Source: Verrucomicrobiota bacterium (lineage in GTDB: Bacteria; Verrucomicrobiota; Verrucomicrobiia; Methylacidiphilales; UBA1321). Taken from it: a stretch of DNA of 64,000 nucleotides. The position numbers and the translations under genes were made by a program. The stretch lies in assembly GCA_013285645.1 (NCBI GenBank), contig JABDHJ010000004.1, positions 1 to 64,000 of the forward strand. The letters run 5' to 3'. Each line of letters begins with the position of its first letter. Position 1 is the first letter of the stretch. Shown in pieces: positions 35,866-42,771 of this stretch. The notes under the pieces are model-generated. The model was not told the origin of the DNA and ran no database searches. It worked only from the letters and a program-made list of their open reading frames with translations.

Positions 35866-35936
35866 ACTGCCATCATGCGCAGGTTTGCCCGCCCTGCCGA
35901 GAGGAAATCACGGATTCATTATCGACAGGATCAAGT

Positions 35937-36917
35937 TTACGCATGTCCCGCAATCGCGTGCGGAATGTAAGGCTCCTCAAGACGCGCGATTTCGGCGGGA
36001 CTGAGTTTGACGCTGACGGCGGCTATCGCGTCGTCGAGATGGTGCGGCTTCGAGGCGCCGACAATGGGCGCAACCATGGCCGGTTTGTGCAAGAGCCATG
36101 CAAGCGCGATTTGCGCGGGAGGCAATCCGCGCTCGCGGCTTAAGGCTTCCAGGGCTTCGATGACGCGTTGGTCCGCTTCTGCCGTTTTCTTGCTGTAAAG
36201 CGATGTGCCAAAATCATCTGTTTTGGATCGAGTGGTCTCGGCCTTGCGATTGCCGGTCAGGACGCCGCGGGCGAGGGGACTCCACGGAATCAAACCAACG
36301 CCTTCCGAATCGCAGAGCGGATTCATCTCCCGCTCTTCTTCGCGATAAAGCAGATTGTAGTGGTTTTGCATCGTGGCAAAACGCGCCCAACCGTTCCCTT
36401 CGGAAATCGCCAGCATTTGCGCGAACTGCCACGCGAACATCGAAGATGCGCCGATATAAAGCGCCTTGCCCGCGCGCACGACTTCATTGAGCGCCTCAAG
36501 TGTTTCCTCCATCGGTGTATGCGGATCGAAGCGATGAATCTGGTAGAGATCGACGTAATCGGTGCCGAGTCGGCGCAGGCTGTCGTCAATCGCGTGGTGG
36601 ATATGTTTTCGGGAAAGGCCTCGTTGATTGACGTCATCGCCCATGGCTCCATGAACTTTCGTGGCGATGACGAGTCGATCCCGGGACGGTCCAAAATCCT
36701 TCAAGGCGCGTCCGACAATCTCCTCGCTTACGCCGAGCGAATAGACGTTGGCGGTGTCGAAGAAATTGATGCCGGCTTCCAGCGCTCGCTGGATAAATGG
36801 GCGGCTTTCCGCCTCTTCGAGAACCCATTCCCTCCACTTTTTCGAGCCATAGGTCATTGTGCCCAGGCAAATGCGCGAAACTTTTAAACCGGTGGTTCCA
36901 AGGTTGACGTATTCCAT
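35937..36917 (-). CDS. Aldo/keto reductase
   Basis: A 326-residue NADPH-dependent reductase with a TIM barrel. The catalytic tetrad positions are visible: Asp and Tyr in FFDTANVYSLGVSEE, Lys in VIATKVHG, and His in DLYQIHRFDPHTP. The cofactor region near the C-terminus reads VAPIVGASKPHHLDDAI. The sequence resembles the YajO/YghZ-type branch. It is a single gene 71 bases upstream of trpD on the same strand and probably has its own role in carbonyl or sugar reduction; the substrate is unknown. Confidence 0.92.
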   Translation of the reverse strand: MEYVNLGTTGLKVSRICLGTMTYGSKKWREWVLEEAESRPFIQRALEAGINFFDTANVYSLGVSEEIVGRALKDFGPSRDRLVIATKVHGAMGDDVNQRGLSRKHIHHAIDDSLRRLGTDYVDLYQIHRFDPHTPMEETLEALNEVVRAGKALYIGASSMFAWQFAQMLAISEGNGWARFATMQNHYNLLYREEEREMNPLCDSEGVGLIPWSPLARGVLTGNRKAETTRSKTDDFGTSLYSKKTAEADQRVIEALEALSRERGLPPAQIALAWLLHKPAMVAPIVGASKPHHLDDAIAAVSVKLSPAEIARLEEPYIPHAIAGHA

Positions 36918-36968
36918 AGGGAATAAGCCTACTCACGATTTTCGCGGACGCTAGTGGACGAATGATTT

Positions 36969-37754
36969 TTACGGATACTTTTGCCAGTCGAGCTTGTGCT
37001 GCTCGATCCAACGATAGTGTTCCGGATGATCAAGGCGAGCGGCGGCGGGAGTGTCGACGATGACCGTAACGCGCGGATGAAGTTGCAGCGCCGAAGCGGG
37101 GCACATCGAGGAGACCGGCCCCTCAATCATCTCCTTCACCGCGTTGCTTTTTTGTGAGCCGCAGGCTAGGACGACGCAATGACGCGCTTCCAGAATGGTA
37201 CCGATTCCCATGGTCACGACGTGACGCGGTTGTTCGTCCGGATTGGAGAAATTACTCGCGTTGTCCCGGAGCGTTTTTTCCGAGAGGATCTTGATCCAAG
37301 TGCGCGATCGCAGCGATCCGGTCGGCTCGTTGAATCCGATATGGCCATTGGAACCGATGCCCAGCAATTGAAGATCGATTCCTCCCGCGTTGATGATCGC
37401 CTGTTCATATTCCTTGCAGTGGTGGCGGAGATCGGCGGAATACCCGTCAGGAATATGGGTTGATTCGAGGGGGATGTTGACGTGGCGAAACAGGTTTTCA
37501 CGCATGTAGTGGTGATAGGACTGGGGATGGTCCGGCGGCAGGCCCACATATTCGTCGAGGTTAAATGTGACGACTTGGCTGAAATTGAGCTTCTCCGTTT
37601 GATGCAGGCGGATCAATTCGCCGTAGAGCCGAAGCGGGGTGCGTCCGGTGGCGAGTCCCAGCACGCAGCGGGGCTTTCGACGCAACAACTGCGCCACAAT
37701 CTGTGATCCCAAAAGAGAAACCTCGTCAGCCGTATCGCGAATAAGTACTTCCAT
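36969..37754 (-). CDS. nagB: Glucosamine-6-phosphate deaminase
   Basis: A 261-residue enzyme that converts glucosamine-6-phosphate to fructose-6-phosphate and ammonia, close to the 266 residues of E. coli NagB. Catalytic Asp67 lies in FNLDEYVGLP, and GIGSNGHIGFNEP carries the general-base region with His138. The phosphate loop is LATGRTPLRLYGEL. The frame is open to 37808, but ATG 37754 is preceded by AAAGGAA at good spacing. It lies seven bases behind a Gfo/Idh/MocA dehydrogenase, forming an operon divergent from an AraC regulator. This suggests an amino-sugar catabolic unit. Confidence 0.93.
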   Translation of the reverse strand: MEVLIRDTADEVSLLGSQIVAQLLRRKPRCVLGLATGRTPLRLYGELIRLHQTEKLNFSQVVTFNLDEYVGLPPDHPQSYHHYMRENLFRHVNIPLESTHIPDGYSADLRHHCKEYEQAIINAGGIDLQLLGIGSNGHIGFNEPTGSLRSRTWIKILSEKTLRDNASNFSNPDEQPRHVVTMGIGTILEARHCVVLACGSQKSNAVKEMIEGPVSSMCPASALQLHPRVTVIVDTPAAARLDHPEHYRWIEQHKLDWQKYP

Positions 37755-37761
37755 GGTTCCT

Positions 37762-38925
37762 TTAATTAACCTGAACTCCGGCGGCTTTCCACCACGGATC
37801 GAGGTCAATTACCTTTTTTTCCACCATGGCCTGATCGATGGCGAAGGCGGCAACGCAGGAACGAAGACCTTCTTCCACGGAAGCCAGAGGTTTTGCCCCG
37901 TTGATGAGGGTATCGGCCAGAGCCTTCGCCATCGTTTCATCTCCGCCGGCATGGCCACCGCCATGGCCCATGTTTATCCGCTCTATTTTCGCGCCAGCGC
38001 GCAGCCATTCGATCTGACCGGTAAGAGTGTCGGCTCGAAGAGTTCCCTCCGTGCCGCAAATATAAAAGCGGCGCTCTGGCAGGCCCGCATTGCAGTTGGT
38101 GTGGAAGGTGCCGCGGACTCCATTGGCATATTGGAGGATGGCGACCTGGTTATCGACAATATCGGCTCCTTCCGAGAACGGGTTGGTGCCATGAGGATCG
38201 GCCCATGTGCTGTAAGCCGGTTTTCCGGTCGCATCCGGGGCAAGGCGCTGGGCAAGGTGCGCGTTTTCGGGAGTGAAAAAATCCTTTCCTCCGAAGCTGG
38301 CGACGCGAACTGGAAGGCTATCGATAATCCAGTTGGCCAGGTCGAGATCGTGGCAACATTTCTCCAGAAGATGACTTCCGGAATTAACGGCATGTCGTCG
38401 CCAGTTCCCGAAGATATAACTTCCATGGTTGAGTTCGAGCGTCTCATTGAATTCAAAAGAGATGATCCGGCCAATTTTTCCTGATGCCACCAACTCGTGG
38501 ACTTTTTGATAGTGCGGCGAATAACGAAGAACGAGCCCGAAGGAAAAAATCCGTCCCGACGCTTTCACGGTTTTGCGAATGGCCACGCAATCATCCAGGG
38601 TGGTCGCGAGAGGCTTCTCACAAAACACGTTTTTCCCCGCTTGTAGGGCCGCGATGGCTTGTCGTGCGTGAAAGACATTCCACGAGCCAATAAAAACCCA
38701 ATCGACTTCCGGATGATTCGCCAAAGCTTCCTCTGACGATACCACTTCCACATCCACGCCAAGATCTTTTCGCAAGGACTGAAGAGACCCTGGGTCAGGA
38801 TCATAGGCTGTGGTAACTTGAATGCTCCCGGCAGGTGCTTCATCAAGAAGACGCCGGACGATGCCCCGTAAACGACCTCCAGGGCCGATCAATCCAACGC
38901 GAACGTGTTTTTGGACAGTGGTCAC
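37762..38925 (-). CDS. Gfo/Idh/MocA family oxidoreductase, nagB operon
   Basis: A 387-residue NAD(P)-dependent dehydrogenase. The Rossmann entry is VGLIGPGGRLRGIVRRLL and the signature is FCEKPLATTLDDC. The segment NSGSHLLEKCCHDLDLANWI includes the conserved His-Asp pair used in catalysis by many members. Translation starts with GTG, preceded by AAAGAGA. It is the first gene of a two-gene operon with nagB, so it most likely oxidises or epimerises an amino sugar or sugar derivative feeding NagB; glycosidase-like Gfo/Idh proteins (GH109) are an alternative that I cannot exclude. Confidence 0.88.
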   Translation of the reverse strand: MTTVQKHVRVGLIGPGGRLRGIVRRLLDEAPAGSIQVTTAYDPDPGSLQSLRKDLGVDVEVVSSEEALANHPEVDWVFIGSWNVFHARQAIAALQAGKNVFCEKPLATTLDDCVAIRKTVKASGRIFSFGLVLRYSPHYQKVHELVASGKIGRIISFEFNETLELNHGSYIFGNWRRHAVNSGSHLLEKCCHDLDLANWIIDSLPVRVASFGGKDFFTPENAHLAQRLAPDATGKPAYSTWADPHGTNPFSEGADIVDNQVAILQYANGVRGTFHTNCNAGLPERRFYICGTEGTLRADTLTGQIEWLRAGAKIERINMGHGGGHAGGDETMAKALADTLINGAKPLASVEEGLRSCVAAFAIDQAMVEKKVIDLDPWWKAAGVQVN

Positions 38926-38991
38926 GAAGTCTCTTTATGCTTTATTTTGAATTGATAAAAAATAGTAATAATGATCTTCTTTTTAACATAA
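38926..38991. promoter_or_regulatory. divergent promoter region, nagB operon / AraC regulator
   Basis: A 66-base AT-rich gap (tgaattgataaaaaatagta and neighbours) between divergent genes. Its base composition and placement suggest back-to-back promoters under control of the AraC protein. No operator repeat can be named with confidence. Confidence 0.4.
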
Positions 38992-39900
38992 ATGAGCATC
39001 ACAACGAGGCGCCAACGCCGTCCCGCTCTGGATTCGTTGCAACAGATCGAGCGCTTGAGTCGAGCCATACCGGATCCAGATTCGTATCTGCAAGGACGGA
39101 CTGCCTGCAATCCGATCCTGCCCACGAATATTATCTGCTTTGTCCGGCGCGATGCCGACATGCTGGCGATGCGTAGTCTTCGCGCTCGCGACCAGCATCA
39201 TCGTTTCGTCCTTATCGTCGCCGTGCGTGGAACGGGCCGGGTCTGCATAGACGTGGAGAATTTTTCCCTCCGCGGGGGGCAGGCGCAGCTTGTTTTTCCA
39301 TTTCAATTTCATTCCTACGTCTCCGTGCAGCCGTCGCGGATATGCTGGATTTTCATTACGTTTGAAATGGAGAAGGAGGCCAATCTTGAGTCGCTCCGGT
39401 CCTCCCCTTCACGCAATCTTGGCCGGAATGAATTGATGCTTTTCCATGAAATCATGCGGAGTTGGACGACGGGTGATCCGCTTCGGCTTCTTCAGCACCA
39501 ACTTGCGATTTTACTGACTCGCCTTGTTGCGCGGAAGGTTCCATCCGGATCGCACCAAAGGCAGAATCGTGAGCGCGGGGATGGGAGCATTCTTTTCCTG
39601 GTCAATCGCCATGTGATGGGCCGACTCGACCAGCCCATGGTACTTAAGGCGATGGCGGCATCTCTCGGCCAATCGGAAAGCCACTTGCGGCGGCGCTTTC
39701 GCCTGGCGACGGGCGTCAGCCTTGGCCGCTACCTGCGGGAACTTCGCCTGCAACGGGCCTGCAGCCTTCTCCACGACTCTTCTCTCACCGTGGGCGAGGT
39801 TGCCAGCAAGTGTGGTTTTGACTCGATCTATTCCTTCAGCCGCACGTTTAAAACAGGAATGAACTTCTCTCCTCGTGCCTATCGTCGCGGTTTAAAGTAG
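38992..39900 (+). CDS. AraC-family transcriptional regulator
   Basis: A 302-residue regulator with an N-terminal cupin-like sensor (FSLRGGQAQLVFPFQFHSYV) and a C-terminal double helix-turn-helix: LKAMAASLGQSESHLRRRFRLATGVSLGRYL and VGEVASKCGFDSIYSFSRTFKTGMNFSPRAYR. It is divergent from the oxidoreductase-nagB operon by 66 bases, which makes that operon the probable target and an amino sugar the probable inducer. The N-terminal 60 residues are basic and less typical, so a later start cannot be excluded. Confidence 0.9.
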   Translation: MSITTRRQRRPALDSLQQIERLSRAIPDPDSYLQGRTACNPILPTNIICFVRRDADMLAMRSLRARDQHHRFVLIVAVRGTGRVCIDVENFSLRGGQAQLVFPFQFHSYVSVQPSRICWIFITFEMEKEANLESLRSSPSRNLGRNELMLFHEIMRSWTTGDPLRLLQHQLAILLTRLVARKVPSGSHQRQNRERGDGSILFLVNRHVMGRLDQPMVLKAMAASLGQSESHLRRRFRLATGVSLGRYLRELRLQRACSLLHDSSLTVGEVASKCGFDSIYSFSRTFKTGMNFSPRAYRRGLK

Positions 39901-39918
39901 CAATAGAAATACGCCCGG

Positions 39919-39996
39919 CGGAGACCTCTGCGAAACTCTCACATTTAGCATTAGTCATCCTGAGCTTGTCGAAGGATCAGTTCGGCCTGCCTTTTC
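39919..39996. repeat. dispersed repeat, copy of the 18458 element
   Basis: It shares ggagacctctgcgaaactct and tcctgagcttgtcgaaggat with the elements at 18458, 48255 (inverted) and 55702. It lies between the AraC gene and the convergent SYLF gene. Confidence 0.88.
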
Positions 39997-40040
39997 TCAA
40001 ACCTTCAGTAGCGGCTACAGTGTTTCCGAAACCACTCGAG

Positions 40041-40598
40041 TCAATTATCGGGATAAAAGGGAGTGATCTTTGTGCCCTGCAAACCGATGCCGGCCATGAG
40101 TCCCTTTTGATCGAAGATAAAGGCGTAGATGTCTTTTTGCAGCGTGGTGCTCGACAGGGTCCGGGCCACTCCGGCATCCACCACCACGATGCTCGGGCCG
40201 ACCCCGATTTCCCAGCCGTCGCTTTTATGGAGATACGAAAGTGCCTTGTGATTCATGAAGAACAAAACGTAGCCGAATTTCTGCACACCCGCTTGTAGGC
40301 CGTACGAGACTGCAGTGGTCTGGTAGTACCCGTGGGACTCACCATTACGGATGAGAACACCCTGGCCGCCTTGAGCTCCAAAAATAAAACCGGCTTTGAC
40401 CACGGTGGGGAAGACCAGCGCGGCGGCGGACTCATTGGCGACTGTGGCGGCTTTTAAATTATTGATGCAAAGAGAGCTCAAGGCCCGCCGTCCGTCCCTG
40501 TCCAACTCTTCGGCTGTAGCGGCTCGAAGTGGAAGGGAAAGGTAAGCCATGCCGCTTAAACTGAGAATCAGGAGGACGGATAAATGGGTAAATTTCAT
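40041..40598 (-). CDS. SYLF-domain (Ysc84-like) lipid-binding protein
   Basis: A 185-residue exported protein with a signal peptide (about 1-27, ending LPLRA). The mature part is a SYLF domain: ALVFPTVVKAGFIFGAQGGQGVLI, YYQTTAVSYGLQAGVQKFGYVLFF, GWEIGVGPSIVVVDAG and FDQKGLMAGIGLQGTKITPF. SYLF domains bind phosphoinositides in eukaryotes; their bacterial role is unknown. It follows the DUF3300 gene on the same strand and would be its operon partner. The small gap contains that gene's out-of-frame tail. Confidence 0.88.
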   Translation of the reverse strand: MKFTHLSVLLILSLSGMAYLSLPLRAATAEELDRDGRRALSSLCINNLKAATVANESAAALVFPTVVKAGFIFGAQGGQGVLIRNGESHGYYQTTAVSYGLQAGVQKFGYVLFFMNHKALSYLHKSDGWEIGVGPSIVVVDAGVARTLSSTTLQKDIYAFIFDQKGLMAGIGLQGTKITPFYPDN

Positions 40599-40643
40599 AT
40601 GTGGCTATTTATGGAAGGACAGATGAGAGGTGAGGCTGTGTTC

Positions 40644-40785
40644 CTACTGGCGTTGGCCACCACCACCGCCTCCAAACCCGCCGCCACCTTTACCACCACC
40701 GCCGCCATTACCACCGCCGCCGCCACGATTACCTCCGCCTGCAGGAGCTTGAGCAGGGCGACTGGCCTGATTTGACTTGCTGGCG
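40644..40785 (-). other. out-of-frame Gly-rich tail of the DUF3300 gene
   Basis: If the C-run at 40812-40821 (ten G on the plus strand) had nine bases, the DUF3300 frame would continue to a TAG at 40644-40646. The added tail would read GGKGGFNRDASKSNQASR and end in a glycine-rich stretch (GGGFGGGGGGQRQ). The composition continues the upstream protein exactly, so this is a displaced part of the same gene rather than spacer. Confidence 0.75.
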
Positions 40786-42165
40786 TCACGATTGAATCCG
40801 CCTTTTCCGCCGGGGGGGGGGCGTCATTTGGTTGTTTGCGGGTTTTTGTCCGGATCCATTTCCTCCGAAGCCGCCACTGGGTTTGGGAGCCTGTCCACCG
40901 CCATTGGAACCGGGCCAACCGCCGGGTTTGGGAGCTTGGCCGCCACCGTTGGAACCAGGTTTATTACTGGGTTTAGGCGCTTGACCGCTGCCGTTAGATC
41001 CGGGCTTAAAGGGATTATTCTCGGGCTTGGGAGCTTGGCCGCTGCCATTTCCTCCGAAGCCGCCACCAGGTTTGGGCGCTTGACCGCCGCCATTGCCGCC
41101 GGGGCGATTCTCGGGTTTGGGAGCCTGGCCGCCACCATTGCCGCCGGGACGATTCCCGGGTTTGGGAGCCTGACCGCTGCCGTTGGAACCAGGAAGAGTA
41201 GAAGGTTTGTTACCACCGCCATTATAACCGGGCTTAAAGGGATTTTGCTGTCCTCCACCGTTACCACCGGGGCGAGTACCGGGCTTGGTTCCGTTGTTTG
41301 GCCAGTTGCCATTATTTCCACCACCACCGGGCTTATAACCGGGCTTGGGCTTCCAGACGTTCCCGTTGCCGTTATTAATGTTAATATTGTTGTTATTGTT
41401 GATCGTGACGTTGTTTCCGCCACCGTGGTAATTATTGTTCCAACCGCCACCGTGGTAGTGATTGTTCCAGCCATTATTGTTATAATAAACATTGCCGCCG
41501 TACCAATTCACGGAGTTGTGGATCCAGATACCCAGCGCCAGTCCCGCGCCAAAAGTGATGAGCGGTACAAGAGGATCAGGCGGTGCCTGGACGTAGACCA
41601 CTTGGGGCTGATATTGCGGCACGTAAATCACTTGCGGATCAGCCGGCATGATCTGGATGATGTTCTGATCCGTCGAGACGACCTGCTGCGGAGTGCTCTT
41701 CAAGTTGCCGAATGACTCCGCCTTGGCCCGAAGCCGTTGGACAGAATTAAAGACATCGTTCGGTTGTGCGACGAAAGCGTCTCCGAGGGCCGTTGTCCAA
41801 TCCAAATCCTTGTCCATCATCTTGAGCACATCCGGGTAACGCGCCAGCGCCTTGACGCTTTCATCCCACTGCTGCGCATCGATTTGATCCGGGCTCTTTC
41901 CTGACTTCACATACCGGTAGGCCATGACGACTTCCGTTGGCATCGTCGCGGCGGGCATGATCTGCGCCAGTAGCGGATCGGGATAGAGCGCGATGGGGGC
42001 GAGGAGCGTATCCAATTGATCGGGTGACAACAACGGCGCGGCTGGCGGAGCTTGCTCACCGGTAGGTACCGGTGCCGGTCCGGTTTGTGCAAGCAGGGGA
42101 ATGGGGCCAGCGGCGATGCCGATCATGGCGACCCAGGCGAAGGAAATCTGGAGGTGTTTGAGCAT
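40786..42165 (-). CDS. DUF3300 protein, frameshifted at a homopolymer
   Basis: As read, a 459-residue exported protein with a signal peptide (about 1-27, ending PLLAQ). Residues ~45-250 are DUF3300: LLAPIALYPDPLLAQIMPAA, VVMAYRYVKSGKSPDQI, ALARYPDVLKMMDKDLDWT and IQIMPADPQVIYVPQYQPQ. The rest is an Asn/Gly/Pro-rich tail with repeated GGNGGGQAPKP units. The frame leaves this composition at a run of ten C and ends in PRRKRRIQS; removing one C restores a Gly-rich ending at 40644. Whether this is slippage, phase variation or a sequencing error cannot be told. Function is unknown; the neighbour encodes a SYLF protein. Confidence 0.85.
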   Translation of the reverse strand: MLKHLQISFAWVAMIGIAAGPIPLLAQTGPAPVPTGEQAPPAAPLLSPDQLDTLLAPIALYPDPLLAQIMPAATMPTEVVMAYRYVKSGKSPDQIDAQQWDESVKALARYPDVLKMMDKDLDWTTALGDAFVAQPNDVFNSVQRLRAKAESFGNLKSTPQQVVSTDQNIIQIMPADPQVIYVPQYQPQVVYVQAPPDPLVPLITFGAGLALGIWIHNSVNWYGGNVYYNNNGWNNHYHGGGWNNNYHGGGNNVTINNNNNININNGNGNVWKPKPGYKPGGGGNNGNWPNNGTKPGTRPGGNGGGQQNPFKPGYNGGGNKPSTLPGSNGSGQAPKPGNRPGGNGGGQAPKPENRPGGNGGGQAPKPGGGFGGNGSGQAPKPENNPFKPGSNGSGQAPKPSNKPGSNGGGQAPKPGGWPGSNGGGQAPKPSGGFGGNGSGQKPANNQMTPPPRRKRRIQS

Positions 42166-42332
42166 AAATTGAATTTAAATGGAGTACGTCTGAGCGATGA
42201 TTGTTGAGTAAACAACAAGAAGAGTCGAGACCGGCGTCGATGAAACTATGACGTCACCACTTCAAGGGGCGTTCATTCTTTCGGGCCGTTGACTTTGTCG
42301 GCGGCGCCGGATTCAAGATCGGGTTTTAGAAC

Positions 42333-42743
42333 TTAATTCAACTCTGCGCGGTTGCTCTCGCTGAAATTGCGGGGCAGGCGCGTGAGGATTTCGTGGCGCT
42401 GGACCTTGAGGGCTTCCAGCGCTTCTTTTTCCTGCGGCGCAAGCCAAGCTTCATTGAGCTGGTGCAACCACCGCTTGGTCTGGATCAGCAGGCAGCAATT
42501 CAGGATGCCGAGAAACGCGGTAAAACTTAGTAGGATGATGCCGTGGATGGGAAATTCACTGATGGCTCGAAAGGTAAAGAGTCCTTGGATAAGCATGAGG
42601 AGCGAGATGGCCAGATAGAGCATGGCGACGAGACGCCTGAGATCCCGGTTGGCGCGCTTCCGGTACTCGGCGGAGCGAAGAATATGCGCTTCGAGCTGGC
42701 GCTCGCGGATCGTGACATCCTGAAGTGATTCCTCAATGCTCAT
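42333..42743 (-). CDS. Two-TM membrane protein of unknown function
   Basis: A 136-residue protein I do not recognise. It has a charged N-terminal helix (residues 1-37, with ERQLEAHIL and YRKRANRDLRR), two hydrophobic segments (about 38-60 and 66-88) and a charged C-terminal coil (APQEKEALEALKVQRHEIL). The gene lies 28 bases behind rnr on the same strand and is probably co-transcribed with it. The 167 bases between it and the DUF3300 gene contain no gene. Confidence 0.65.
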   Translation of the reverse strand: MSIEESLQDVTIRERQLEAHILRSAEYRKRANRDLRRLVAMLYLAISLLMLIQGLFTFRAISEFPIHGIILLSFTAFLGILNCCLLIQTKRWLHQLNEAWLAPQEKEALEALKVQRHEILTRLPRNFSESNRAELN

Positions 42744-42771
42744 AGTTGGAAAACTAGCACATCTTTGGCCA

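Noticed and set aside
40850-41300. Regular direct repeats that could be taken for a CRISPR array
   Set aside because: The units are in-frame codons for GGNGGGQAPKP-type repeats inside a gene, with no distinct spacers and no cas genes.
40777-41715. 312-codon plus-strand frame opposite the DUF3300 gene
   Set aside because: Its repetitive Gly/Ala/Thr/Ile sequence is the mirror of the Asn/Gly/Pro repeats of DUF3300; no independent signals.
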